From the NCBI GenBank assembly GCA_963756605.1, contig CAVWOT010000019.1:248001-312000 (forward strand): a stretch of 64,000 nucleotides of DNA, written 5' to 3'. This document shows positions 38,682-47,982 of this stretch, one piece after another (the first letter of the stretch is position 1; every line of letters starts with the position of its first letter). The stretch comes from Bog-159 sp963756605. GTDB taxonomy: Bacteria > Acidobacteriota > Terriglobia > Bryobacterales > Bryobacteraceae. Position numbers and translations under genes: made by a program. Under the pieces are notes generated by a model that saw nothing but the letters and a program-made list of their open reading frames with translations, did not search any database and was not told the origin of the DNA.

Positions 38682-40454
38682 ATGCTAAGTCTGCGCCGCT
38701 ACGGCTGGCGCGTACTGCCGATGCTGCTATTGCTGGCGCTCTACTGGCCGGGGCTCACCGGCTGGTTCTACCAGGACGATTTCGGCTGGCTGAACCTGCG
38801 GCACGACGTCCACTCCTTTCGCGATTTGGGCCCGGCGTTGTTCGCTCCCAAAGCGCACGGCAATATCCGCCCACTTGGAGAGAACGCTTATTTCCTGGTG
38901 CTCTCTTCCCTGTTTGGCGTGGATGCGCTGCCGTTCCGCATTAGCGCGTTCGCCACTCAAATGGGCAGCCTGGTGCTATTGGGCAGCATCGCTTACCGCC
39001 TGACGAAATCGCCCGCCGCGGGAGTGTGGGCGCCGCTTCTGTGGATCGTCAACCCTGGCCTCGCCCCCGCCATGTGCTGGACTTCGATCTACAACCAGAT
39101 CCTGAGCGGCTTTTTCTTTCTACTGGCGTTCTGGTTCCTGTTGCGATACATCGAGAACTGCGCCGCGCGCGACGCCATCGGACATTGGGCGGCATTTGTG
39201 CTGGGCCTGGGCGCGCTCGAGACCAACGTAGTGTATCCGGCGATCGCGGCATGCTACGCGCTGCTGTACGCGCGGACTTATTTGAAGAAGATCCTGCCCA
39301 TGTTTCTGGTTTCCGCGCTATTCATCTTGGTCCACTTTCGAGTGGCGCCGGCCCCCGGCAGCGGCGCATATGCGCTGCATTTCGGCGCGCGGATGCCGCG
39401 GACGTTGTGGACCTACTGGGCGTGGGCACTGGGAACCTGGCAGCCGCTGGTCGCCATACTCACTTGCGCGCTACTCGGATTGCTCGCGTGGAGCGTGCGT
39501 GTCCGCCAATGGGTCCCCCTGCTCGGCGTCGCGTGGTTCGTGATCGTGATTGGCCCGTACTTGCCGCTTGCCGATCACCAGATGGATTACTATTTGACCG
39601 TTCCTGTGGCCGGCCTGGGACTGGCAGGCGCTGCGGCGATTATCTACGCCTGGCGCGCGAGATGGATATGGCGAGCCGCCGCCATGGCGTGCGTAGCAAT
39701 CTATCTCAGTGTCTCGCTGCCGGCCGCGTGGCGAGTCGTGCGCTGGCATCACGAGCGCGGGGCGCGCGTCGAAGATCTGGTGTTGGGCGTGGCCGATATA
39801 CATCAGGCGCAACCCGGCAAGATCATCCTGCTCGATGGCATCGATACGGATCTGTTCTGGTCCGGCACCGTGGATCTACCCTTCCGCGCGACGGAGATTC
39901 CGCATGTTTATCTTGCGCCAGGCGCGGAGGTGCGCATTCAGGCGCCGCCGGACCTGCTGGTGAAATACGTATTGCCGGAAGCGCTGGCACTTCGGAATCT
40001 GCGGGCCGGTCGTGCGGTGGTCTATCAAGCCGAGGGACCTGTGCTGCGTAATGTCACCGCGCGCTACACGTCCGTGGCGGAGGCATTGTGGAAACCCGAA
40101 ATACCGCGCTTCATCAATCTCGGCGATAGCGTGTTCGCGGACTACCTCGGCGCGGGTTGGGACGAATGCGATGCCGGATACCGGATGCTCCGCCGCGCGG
40201 GTACGGTCAAGATAGGCGGACCGCCCAATCCGGGCGAGCGTTTGTATATCGGCGTGTTTCGCACGACGGACTTTCGCCTCGAAGTGCGCGCCGGCAGCGT
40301 GCAGTTACCGTCGCAGGTGACCCAACGGGGCGGCGAATTGACGGAGATTGCTGTTCACCTGCCTCCCGCCCTGCTCGGAAATCCCGAGATCGAAGTCATG
40401 CTGATGAACGACAATCCCGAGCCGCTGAAATTCGGCTACGTAGAAATCCGCTAG
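38682..40454 (+). CDS. Polytopic membrane protein, GT-C glycosyltransferase-like
   Basis: This protein has 590 residues from ATG 38682; the longer frame overlaps the MFS gene. It shows about ten membrane helices over residues 10-360, then a soluble C-terminal domain of about 230 residues. The first extracytoplasmic loop contains YQDDFGWLNLRHD, an acidic motif at the place where GT-C enzymes (PMT, ArnT) carry catalytic Asp residues. No closer family is recognised. It could transfer a sugar from a lipid carrier; this is inference from topology and loop motif. Confidence 0.65.
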   Translation: MLSLRRYGWRVLPMLLLLALYWPGLTGWFYQDDFGWLNLRHDVHSFRDLGPALFAPKAHGNIRPLGENAYFLVLSSLFGVDALPFRISAFATQMGSLVLLGSIAYRLTKSPAAGVWAPLLWIVNPGLAPAMCWTSIYNQILSGFFFLLAFWFLLRYIENCAARDAIGHWAAFVLGLGALETNVVYPAIAACYALLYARTYLKKILPMFLVSALFILVHFRVAPAPGSGAYALHFGARMPRTLWTYWAWALGTWQPLVAILTCALLGLLAWSVRVRQWVPLLGVAWFVIVIGPYLPLADHQMDYYLTVPVAGLGLAGAAAIIYAWRARWIWRAAAMACVAIYLSVSLPAAWRVVRWHHERGARVEDLVLGVADIHQAQPGKIILLDGIDTDLFWSGTVDLPFRATEIPHVYLAPGAEVRIQAPPDLLVKYVLPEALALRNLRAGRAVVYQAEGPVLRNVTARYTSVAEALWKPEIPRFINLGDSVFADYLGAGWDECDAGYRMLRRAGTVKIGGPPNPGERLYIGVFRTTDFRLEVRAGSVQLPSQVTQRGGELTEIAVHLPPALLGNPEIEVMLMNDNPEPLKFGYVEIR

Positions 40455-40506
40455 TGAGCGGCTTCTCCCCTAAAGACATCCTGTAGAAAACCGGTCCCTG
40501 ATGTGT

Positions 40507-40512
40507 TATGAT
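40507..40512 (+). promoter_or_regulatory. Extended -10 promoter of the PadR-ADOP operon
   Basis: TG-T-TATGAT is an extended -10 lying 14 nt before the PadR ATG. No strong -35 is seen. The short leader suggests operator and promoter are packed together. Confidence 0.45.
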
Positions 40513-40526
40513 CCTACAATCAATCT

Positions 40527-40847
40527 ATGGAACTCCTGCAGGGAACCCTGGACCTCCTGGTCCTCCGCGCACTGGAGCTGGCCCCCATGCACGGCGTGGG
40601 CGTCGCTGACCGTATCCATCAGGTGACCCGCGGCGCATTCGTCGTCAAACCCGGATCGCTGTTCCCGGCCCTGCGCCGCTTGGAACAGAAGGGCTGGCTG
40701 GAGGGTGAGTGGGCGCCTTCGGAAAATAACCGCCGCGCGCGCTACTACCGGCTGACTCGCGCGGGCCGTGCCCAGCTTGCCCAGGAAAAGCGAAACTGGT
40801 ATCGCATGACCTCGGCCATGAACTGGATGCTCGAATCCGAGGGATAG
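40527..40847 (+). CDS. PadR-family transcriptional regulator
   Basis: This 106-residue winged-helix regulator starts MELLQGTLDLLVLRALELAPMHGVGVADRI and has the recognition region GSLFPALRRLEQKGWLEGEW and the wing RRARYYRLTRAGR. It is the short PadR subtype that sits directly ahead of ADOP permeases in Acidobacteriota. It lies 9 bp upstream of the permease. It probably represses this operon. Confidence 0.92.
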   Translation: MELLQGTLDLLVLRALELAPMHGVGVADRIHQVTRGAFVVKPGSLFPALRRLEQKGWLEGEWAPSENNRRARYYRLTRAGRAQLAQEKRNWYRMTSAMNWMLESEG

Positions 40848-40856
40848 GAGGCCGCC

Positions 40857-43484
40857 ATGTTCCGCCGCCTCGCGCATCTGTTTGCCTCCGTCTTCCGGCG
40901 CCGCCACCTGGAACACGATCTGGACGACGAACTGCGCGCCAGCCTCGACTTGATTGCCGCCCGATTCACCGCACGGGGTATGCCTCCCGCCGACGCACGC
41001 CGCGCGGCACGGCTGGAGTTCGACGGCTTGGAGCAGGTCAAGGAGAATGTGCGTGACGGCCTGATCGGGGCCTCCCTGCAAACGCTCCTTCAGGACGCGC
41101 GCTACGCTCTGCGCGGCCTGCGCCGCCACCCGTCGTTTACTTTGATCGCGCTGCTCACTCTGGCCCTCGGAATCGGCATCAATACGGCCATATTCACCGT
41201 GTTCTACGCTGTACTGCTGCGTCCCCTGCCATATCATCGTCCGGCCCAACTTGCCCTCATCTGGGCCAGCTTCCGCACCGCCGGCCACGCGCGCGCTCCG
41301 GTATCCGGCGCTATCCTCGCCGAGATCGCGCACCGCAACCGGTCACTCGCGGGCATCGCCGGAATCTGGACTATCACCCGCACCTTCACCGGCGACCGTC
41401 CCGAGCAGGTGAAGTGCGCGCGCGTGACTACCAATTTCTTCGACGTGCTCGGCGTCGATCCCGCCCAGGGCCGCACATTTCGCAAGACTGACAGCGGCGG
41501 CGACGCCATCATGCTCAGCGATGGCTTGTTCCGCCGCCGGTTCGCGGGCAACGCCGGGCTGATCGGCAAGAGCGTGCCTATGGATTGGGAAGACACGCTG
41601 GTGGGCGTTCTCCCGCCCGATTTCCAGCTGCATTTCGCGCCTGACTCCAACGTGCCGCCCGACGTGCAGGTCTTCGATACGTTCGACGACGGCATTTATG
41701 CGGATCGCGACCAATATTACATTCGCCTGGTGGCGCGTCTGCGGCCGGGCACGTCGCTGGCGGAAGGGCAGCGCGATCTCGATCGCGTAGCGGCGGAAAT
41801 CCGCGGCGCGTATACCGGATACAACGCCGAAAATCTGCAGTTCACCCTCGCCCGAATGCAGGCCGATGCCGTGCGCGACGTGGCGCCGGCCCTGGCCGCG
41901 CTGTTTGCCGGCGCCGGGTTCGTGCTTGCGATCTGCTGCGTCAACATCGCCAGTCTGTTGCTGGCGCGCGCCAACGGCCGCCGCAAAGAAATGGCCTTGC
42001 GCCTCAGTTTGGGCGCTTCGCGCGGGCGCATCCTGCGGCAGTTGCTCACCGAAGGCGGCGTGCTCTGCCTGTTGGGAGGATCTGCCGGCGTCGCCGTAGG
42101 CTGGGCTTGTTTTCGCGGATTGCTCGCCATACGCCCGGCGCGCCTGGCCCAAATCGCGGATGCCGGCATCCGTTGGCCGGCACTGGCGTTCGCCGCGGCG
42201 TGTTCCCTGGCCGCTGCGCTGGTCCTGGGACTGGTGCCCGCCACCGAAACATTCCGCCTCGATTTTATGGCCACACTGCGTACCGGCAGCCGCGGCTGGA
42301 TGGGCCGCCTGCACCGCCGCACGGGAGCAGTCCTGATCACCGGCGAAATCGCGCTGGGCTTCGTGCTGGTGGCGGGCGCGGCCCTCACCGCACGGACGCT
42401 GTCGAAGATTGAACAAGTGCACCCCGGCTTCGAGCCGCGCGGCCTGCTGGCGTTTCAAGTCTCCAACGGCATACCCCGCAAGGAAGTCGCCGGTTGGGAA
42501 GCGCAGCTTGCTGCCCTGCCAGGCGTGGAGCGTGTGGGCGCCATCTCGCATTTGCCGCTGGATGCCGACATCCCCAATTGGTATGCCCCCTATCAGCCGG
42601 AGGGAATTAATTCAAACCAGGCCGCCACGCTGGTCGCCGATCTGCGCTGCGCCACTCCTGGTTACTTCGCCGCCATGGGAGCGCGCCTTCTGGCAGGCCG
42701 CTACTTCGACGCGCTCGATCGCGCCGGCTCGCGCGAAGTGCTGATCGTCGATGACCTGCTCGAGCGCACCACCTGGCCGGGCCAATCTGCCATCGGAAAA
42801 ACAATCGCGGCCGAACACATGACCGCTAAGGGATTCCAATTCATACCCGGCGTGGTGGTGGGCGTGGTGGAGCATCTGTACAATCATTCCCTCACGGAAC
42901 GGGTCCGCGGGCAGATCTATATGCCATTCGAGCAGAGCCCGCGCGCGCCGCTCAGTTACGTGGTTCGCACGCGCGTCGACCCGCTCTCGCTGGTGCCCGC
43001 CGTACGCCGCATGCTGCACGATCGCAGCCCCGCCGCGGCCATGGCTAAGATCCGCCCGATGACCGAATACGTGTCGCGCGAGATTTCGCCCGTAAGCTTT
43101 ACAGCCGTGCTGGCGGCCATCTTCGGCGCCCTTGCGCTGCTGCTGGCAGCCACCGGCGTTTACGGTGTATTCAATTACCAGGTCTCGCAGCGCCGGCCGG
43201 AAATGGGCATCCGCATGGCCCTCGGCGCCGGTACGGGAGATGTGCTGCGCATGGTCTTGCGCGAGGTGGGGGTTCTCGCCGGCAGCGGCGTGCTGCTGGG
43301 CGTGGCTGCCACGTGGATGGCCGCGCACTGGCTCGGGACGCTGCTCTATGGCGTCACGCCGCTCGATCCGGTGAGCTACTGCCTGGCGCTCCTGTTTCTT
43401 CCGGGCGCCGCGCTCATCGGCGGATGGCGTCCCGCCGGCCGCGCCGCCGCAGCCAATCCGGCCGAACTCATTCGCGAGGAGTAG
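40857..43484 (+). CDS. ADOP permease with N-terminal extension
   Basis: This 875-residue protein opens with the ADOP-specific N-terminal helical domain (about 1-75: LEHDLDDELRASLDLIAARFTARGM), which the second and third permeases at the left end lack (the first is cut there). The MacB_PCD helix follows (FTLIALLTLALGIGINTAIF), then two FtsX bundles with EMALRLSLGASRGR and PEMGIRMALGAGTGD. No ATPase gene is adjacent. It follows the PadR gene and is followed within 4 bp by an NTF2-like gene, so a three-gene operon is likely. Confidence 0.93.
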   Translation: MFRRLAHLFASVFRRRHLEHDLDDELRASLDLIAARFTARGMPPADARRAARLEFDGLEQVKENVRDGLIGASLQTLLQDARYALRGLRRHPSFTLIALLTLALGIGINTAIFTVFYAVLLRPLPYHRPAQLALIWASFRTAGHARAPVSGAILAEIAHRNRSLAGIAGIWTITRTFTGDRPEQVKCARVTTNFFDVLGVDPAQGRTFRKTDSGGDAIMLSDGLFRRRFAGNAGLIGKSVPMDWEDTLVGVLPPDFQLHFAPDSNVPPDVQVFDTFDDGIYADRDQYYIRLVARLRPGTSLAEGQRDLDRVAAEIRGAYTGYNAENLQFTLARMQADAVRDVAPALAALFAGAGFVLAICCVNIASLLLARANGRRKEMALRLSLGASRGRILRQLLTEGGVLCLLGGSAGVAVGWACFRGLLAIRPARLAQIADAGIRWPALAFAAACSLAAALVLGLVPATETFRLDFMATLRTGSRGWMGRLHRRTGAVLITGEIALGFVLVAGAALTARTLSKIEQVHPGFEPRGLLAFQVSNGIPRKEVAGWEAQLAALPGVERVGAISHLPLDADIPNWYAPYQPEGINSNQAATLVADLRCATPGYFAAMGARLLAGRYFDALDRAGSREVLIVDDLLERTTWPGQSAIGKTIAAEHMTAKGFQFIPGVVVGVVEHLYNHSLTERVRGQIYMPFEQSPRAPLSYVVRTRVDPLSLVPAVRRMLHDRSPAAAMAKIRPMTEYVSREISPVSFTAVLAAIFGALALLLAATGVYGVFNYQVSQRRPEMGIRMALGAGTGDVLRMVLREVGVLAGSGVLLGVAATWMAAHWLGTLLYGVTPLDPVSYCLALLFLPGAALIGGWRPAGRAAAANPAELIREE

Positions 43485-43488
43485 ATCC

Positions 43489-44382
43489 ATGAAGGCCACC
43501 GATATGATCGTCCGTCTTACCGGTCTCTTACTGACAGCCGTCTTAGTGGCCGGCGCCGGCGAAGATGACCGCGCCGCCGACCGTGCCGCCATTCGCGCCC
43601 ACATCGACCGCATCTTTCAGGCATTCATCCACAAGGATCGCGACGAACTGCGCGCCACCCACGCCGCCAATTGGCTCGGTTATCTGGAAGGTTCGACGAC
43701 CATGATTCGCGGCATCGATGAGTACATGAAGACGACTGTCTATTTGGATCCGAAGAGCCCCTACGGTATGACTGGGTATAAGATGCGCGAGTTCGACATG
43801 ATCTTCAAAGGCGACGCCGCATTTGTCGCCTTCGTGGCCGATGTCGAGGCGAATACACCGAGTGGGCCGTTTCAGCGCACTTTGCGCATTACCGACTTTT
43901 ATACCAGGCAAAACGGAGGATGGATTCAGAACGGATCGGACACGGACCTGCACCCCGAGTCAGTTGCCGCGCGGCATTCGATGTTCCGCCCGCTCGACGA
44001 TTCCGAGAAAAAGGACCTGCTGGCGGCGCGTGAGGCCGTCTGGCGCGCCTGGTTTGCGGGCGACCGCGCCGCGCTCGAAAAGCTGTTGCCCGCTGAGCTG
44101 CTGACCATCGAGCCCGGCGGCAGCGAATGGGGCAATCGCCAGACGACGCTGGAAAACTCGGCGCGCTTCGCCGCCTCTGGCGGAAAGCTGATTCGGCTGG
44201 AGTTTCCCAAGACTGAAATACAGGCCTATGGATACGTGGCCATCGTCTATTCAGACTATAAATTCGAAATCGAACAGGGCGGCAAGTCTGCGGTCAACTC
44301 CGGCCGCGCCACGGAAGTGTTCGTCAATCACAACGGCGCGTGGGTGAATCCAAGCTGGCACATGGATAACTGGAAACCATAG
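43489..44382 (+). CDS. Exported protein with two NTF2-like (SnoaL/DUF4440) domains
   Basis: This 297-residue protein has a signal peptide (LTGLLLTAVLVAGAG). The first NTF2-like domain covers about residues 28-145 (RAAIRAHIDRIFQAFIHKDRDELRA). The second covers about 170-290 (LLAAREAVWRAWFAGDRAALEKLL). Such double domains form cone-shaped pockets; a substrate or enzyme activity cannot be told. It lies in the PadR-ADOP operon, so it may share their cargo or regulation. Confidence 0.75.
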   Translation: MKATDMIVRLTGLLLTAVLVAGAGEDDRAADRAAIRAHIDRIFQAFIHKDRDELRATHAANWLGYLEGSTTMIRGIDEYMKTTVYLDPKSPYGMTGYKMREFDMIFKGDAAFVAFVADVEANTPSGPFQRTLRITDFYTRQNGGWIQNGSDTDLHPESVAARHSMFRPLDDSEKKDLLAAREAVWRAWFAGDRAALEKLLPAELLTIEPGGSEWGNRQTTLENSARFAASGGKLIRLEFPKTEIQAYGYVAIVYSDYKFEIEQGGKSAVNSGRATEVFVNHNGAWVNPSWHMDNWKP

Positions 44383-44385
44383 CCT

Positions 44386-44985
44386 TCACGCCAGTACAGC
44401 CACAAACCACCGCCCCGCATGCACCACCCGCCCCCCGCCGATTTCCGCCGTTAACTGTGCCGGTGTGAAATAGCGCTTATAAACCTGGTGCCGCGATCCG
44501 TCCGTCAGCACCCGCTCCTGCACCTCTTCCGGCTGCACGCCCTCCCGCCAGGCCGCGTCCACAACCAGAATCCGCTCCGCCACCCGCCGCGCCTCCGCCA
44601 GGAAACGCGCGCGCAGGGGCCGGTCTAAGTGTCCGTAGAAATGTGCCGCCAACAGGCAGCCGAACGTCCCCGCCCGAAATGGAAGCCCCAGCGCATCGCC
44701 CTCGACGACGCGCCCGCCCGGCAACCGTGTGCGTGCGATCCGCAGCATAGCCATGCTCTGGTCCAATGCCGCTACCCGGCCGGGCACATGCTGCGTCAGA
44801 AAGCCGGTGCCGCACGCCACATCCAGCACCGGACCGGGCGAAAGCCATCGCAAACAGCCAAGCATTTCCTCCACTTCCGCGTGCCAGCCCGGACGCTCGC
44901 GCGCCGCGAACAAGCCGGTTCCCAGATACCAGTCGTCATATTCCGGCGCACGCCGGTCGTAGTAGATCCGCTCCGTTTCCGTCAT
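44386..44985 (-). CDS. Class I SAM-dependent methyltransferase
   Basis: This 199-residue Methyltransf_11/25-type protein has motif I VLDVACGTGFLT, motif II VAALDQSMAML and motif IV FGCLLAAHFYGHL. The substrate is unknown. It is convergent with the NTF2 gene (3 bp gap) and divergent from the GMC oxidoreductase. Confidence 0.85.
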   Translation of the reverse strand: MTETERIYYDRRAPEYDDWYLGTGLFAARERPGWHAEVEEMLGCLRWLSPGPVLDVACGTGFLTQHVPGRVAALDQSMAMLRIARTRLPGGRVVEGDALGLPFRAGTFGCLLAAHFYGHLDRPLRARFLAEARRVAERILVVDAAWREGVQPEEVQERVLTDGSRHQVYKRYFTPAQLTAEIGGGRVVHAGRWFVAVLA

Positions 44986-45053
44986 CTCCCCTTATCGTAC
45001 GCCGCGCACCAGGAGGTATCATCAAGTTGGCCCTTTTATATAAGGAGACCTGT

Positions 45054-46700
45054 ATGTCTGATTCTAGCCATGACTTCGATTTCATCGTGATCGGCTCCGG
45101 TTTCGGCGGCAGCGTCACGGCGCATCGCCTGACGGAAAAGGGCTACCGCGTGGCGGTGATGGAAATGGGCCGCCGCTGGACGCCCGAGAACATGCCATCG
45201 ACCAACTGGCTGATCTGGCGCTGGTTCTGGCGCCCGCGCCTGGCTCTGCGCGGCTTCTTCAACATGGAGTTTTTCAAGCACGTCACCATTCTGCACGGCT
45301 GTGCTGTGGGCGGCGGCTCCATCACCTACGCCAACACCATGCTGGTCCCGCGGAATTCCGTGTGGGACAGCGGATCGTGGGCCGGTCTGGCCGCCTGGCA
45401 AGACGAGATGCCGCGGCATTACGAAACAGCCGTGCGCATGCTCGGCGTCATCGAAAATCGCATCCTGGGCCCCGCCGATCACTTCCTGAAACGGGCCGCC
45501 GATGCCGCGGGCGTGGGTCATACTTTCTACCGCACCAACGTCGCCGTGTTCGAACCACCCGAAGGCGAACCCGCCGGAAAGACATATACCGATCCGTATT
45601 TTGGCGGCGACGGCCCCGCGCGCTGCACGTGCATCGCGTGCGGCGGCTGCATGGTGGGATGCCGCTATAATGCCAAGAACAGCCTCGATAAAAACTATCT
45701 CTATCTCGCCGAGAAGCACGGCGCGCGCGTCTTCGACGAAACCCGCGTGGTGGATGTGAGGCCGTTCGCGAGAGCCCCCGACGGCAGTGCCGGATACGAA
45801 GTACACACCGTGAATTCCCTGGCGTGGCTGCGCCAACGTCCGCGCCGCTTCACCTGCCGCGGCGTTGTCTTTGCCGCCTCGGCGCTGGGCAGCATGGATC
45901 TGCTTTTTCGTCTGAAACTGAAAGGCTCTCTGCCGGCCCTCAGCGATCAGCTCGGCAACCGCGTGCGCACCAACGCCGAATCGCTGATCGGGGTGCGCGT
46001 TCCCGGTAGCCGCGAGGATTTTTCCAAAGGCATCGCCATCGGATCGGGCATATACCTTGACGATTACACGCACATCGAAGCCGTGCGCTATCCAGCCGGT
46101 TCCGACGCCATGGGCCCTTTGGCCACGCTGCTCACGGGCGGCCGGCCGGGGCACACGCGCATCTGGTCGTGGCTCGCCACACTATTCGGTTCGATGCTGC
46201 GGCACCCCATCCGCACGGCGCGCGCCTTGCATCCCTTCGGTTGGGCCCGCGAATCGATCATCTTCCTCTGCATGCAAACACTCGATGGCCACATCGACAT
46301 GCGCCTCCGCCGCCGCTGGTTCTTTCCGTTCCGCAAAATCCTGGTGAGCCAGGGCAAGAAGATCCCCACCTTTATCCCGCAAGCCAACGAGTTCGCGCGC
46401 CAGGCCGCCAGCCTGATCGGCGGCACTCCCATGAGCATGGTCACCGAGATCCTCTTCAATGTTCCCGGCACCGCGCACATCCTGGGCGGCTGTCCCATGG
46501 CCGGATCTGCCGCCGATGGCGTGGTGGACCATCGCAATCGCGTGTTCGGCTACCGGAACATGTACATCTGCGACGGCTCCGTGCTGGCTGCCAATCTGGG
46601 CGTCAATCCGAGCCTGACCATCTGCGCCGTCACCGAGCGCGCCATGACCTTCATCCCACCCGCCGCCGAAATGCACTGGAACGCGGAGGGCGGGCTTTAG
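45054..46700 (+). CDS. GMC-family FAD oxidoreductase, cholesterol-oxidase-like
   Basis: This 548-residue protein starts at ATG 45054 behind an AAGGAG site. The FAD-binding GSGFGGSVTAHRL is near residue 13 and GGGSITYANT forms the second FAD contact. A Cys-rich stretch CTCIACGGCMVGCRYNAKN (about residues 192-210) resembles the one in cholesterol-oxidase-like GMC enzymes. The C-terminal GMC_oxred_C part has HILGGCPMA and the final NPSLTICAVTERAM. No signal peptide is seen. It probably oxidises an alcohol or sterol-like substrate. A decayed partial copy follows immediately. Confidence 0.85.
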   Translation: MSDSSHDFDFIVIGSGFGGSVTAHRLTEKGYRVAVMEMGRRWTPENMPSTNWLIWRWFWRPRLALRGFFNMEFFKHVTILHGCAVGGGSITYANTMLVPRNSVWDSGSWAGLAAWQDEMPRHYETAVRMLGVIENRILGPADHFLKRAADAAGVGHTFYRTNVAVFEPPEGEPAGKTYTDPYFGGDGPARCTCIACGGCMVGCRYNAKNSLDKNYLYLAEKHGARVFDETRVVDVRPFARAPDGSAGYEVHTVNSLAWLRQRPRRFTCRGVVFAASALGSMDLLFRLKLKGSLPALSDQLGNRVRTNAESLIGVRVPGSREDFSKGIAIGSGIYLDDYTHIEAVRYPAGSDAMGPLATLLTGGRPGHTRIWSWLATLFGSMLRHPIRTARALHPFGWARESIIFLCMQTLDGHIDMRLRRRWFFPFRKILVSQGKKIPTFIPQANEFARQAASLIGGTPMSMVTEILFNVPGTAHILGGCPMAGSAADGVVDHRNRVFGYRNMYICDGSVLAANLGVNPSLTICAVTERAMTFIPPAAEMHWNAEGGL

Positions 46701-46847
46701 CCCGGCTTTAACCCACGACGGGCTTCAGTTCGCTACAAACTCGTCGTCTAACCCAGGCCTTGCCGCACTCGCCCGCAGCCGGCGGATCAAGCCGGCTGAT
46801 CCGCACAGCTGCTTCAGCGCAGCGCACATGCGGGCTGTGGCGGGAAC

Positions 46848-47301
46848 GCACATCGAAGCCGTGCGCTATCCAGCCGGCTTTGACGCCATGGGCCCTTTGG
46901 CCACGCTGCTCACGGGCGGCCGGCCGGGCCACACGCGCATCTGGTCGTGGCTCGCGACCTTATTCGGTTCGCTCCTGCGGCACCCCATCCGCACGGCGCG
47001 CGCCTTGCATCCCTTCGGTTGGGCCCGCGAATCGGTCATCTTCCTGTGCATGCAAGCACTCGATGGCCACATCGACATGCGCCTCCGCCGCCGCTAGTTC
47101 TTTCCGTTCCGCAGAATCCTGGTAAGCCAGGGCAACAAGATCCCCACCTTCATCCCGCAAGCCAACGAGTTCGCGCGCCAGGCCGCCAGTTTGATCGGCG
47201 GCACGCCGATGAGCATGATCACCGAGATCCTTTTCAACGTTCCCGGTAACGCGCACATCCTGGGTGGCTGTCCCATGGCCGGATCTTCCGCCGATGGCGT
47301 G
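46848..47301 (+). pseudogene. Partial duplicate of the GMC oxidoreductase
   Basis: These 454 bp match 46068-46521 without length change. They encode THIEAVRYPAGFDAMGPLAT onward to HILGGCPMAGSSADGV. A TAG replaces a Trp codon after MRLRRR near 47096. The copy lacks the FAD-binding N-terminus and the last 60 residues. It is a tandem partial duplication that has begun to decay. Confidence 0.92.
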
Positions 47302-47330
47302 CGCACGCGGCGTACATTCTGACGTAAAAT

Positions 47331-47369
47331 AGCGCGCCGGCGATCACGGGGGGGTAAAATGATGGAGTC
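47331..47369 (+). promoter_or_regulatory. Shared upstream element of the first ECF sigma gene
   Basis: CGCCGGCGATCA at 47336-47347 and the later TAAAAT (47355-47360) match the sequence before the second sigma gene. TAAAAT ends 9 nt before the GTG start and no Shine-Dalgarno sequence is visible, so a leaderless transcript is possible. Confidence 0.45.
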
Positions 47370-47972
47370 GTGGAAACCGAACCCTCGCCGGTTGAACTGA
47401 CCCGCATGCTCCAGGCCCGGGGCGCGGGAGATGCGTCCGTGCTGGAGCGGCTGACGACGATCGTCTATGCGGAATTACACCGGATCGCAGGGCGGAACTT
47501 GGCGGGAGAACGGGGAGGCCATTTGCTGCAACCTACCGCGCTGGTGAACGAAGCGTTCGTTCGCCTGCTGGGCGACGCGCCGGTCGAATGGGCCAACCGC
47601 GCGCATTTTTTCGGCTTCTCGGCGCGTCCGATGCGGCAGATTCTGATCGACTTCGCGCGCGCGCAGGGGACCGCGAAGCGTGGGCATCGCAGTCCGTACG
47701 TGGGCGTATCGGCGGCAGGCGATGTCACGGTGAGCCAACCCGATCCGATCGACTCGATCGATCCGGATCAAGCCTTCGACGATCTGGCGCAACTCGACGC
47801 GCGCCAGGAGAAGCTGGTGGAATTGCGGTATTCCGGCGGCCTGGAGAACACCGAGATCGCCTCGGTGCTGGGCATATCCGAACCGACCGTGGTGCGGGAC
47901 TGGCGCGTGGCGCGGGCGCGGCTTTTTGACCGCCTGCAATCGTTGAAAGACCCCGGCTCTCCGATCGCCTGA
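47370..47972 (+). CDS. ECF sigma factor (TIGR02999-like), first copy
   Basis: This 200-residue sigma-70 family protein begins at GTG 47370. Region 2 has AELHRIAGRNLAGERGGHLLQPTALVNEAFVRLL and HFFGFSARPMRQILIDFARAQG. Region 4 has LENTEIASVLGISEPTVVRDWRVARARLF. It is the long ECF type (Sig-70_X6) paired with Ser/Thr kinases in Acidobacteriota and Planctomycetota. The kinase gene starts 10 bp downstream. Regulation by phosphorylation from that kinase is plausible but not shown. Confidence 0.9.
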   Translation: METEPSPVELTRMLQARGAGDASVLERLTTIVYAELHRIAGRNLAGERGGHLLQPTALVNEAFVRLLGDAPVEWANRAHFFGFSARPMRQILIDFARAQGTAKRGHRSPYVGVSAAGDVTVSQPDPIDSIDPDQAFDDLAQLDARQEKLVELRYSGGLENTEIASVLGISEPTVVRDWRVARARLFDRLQSLKDPGSPIA

Positions 47973-47982
47973 TGCTACATTT

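Noticed and set aside
45036..46154. 372-residue minus-strand open frame
   Set aside because: It is antisense to the GMC oxidoreductase and has low-complexity composition without domains.
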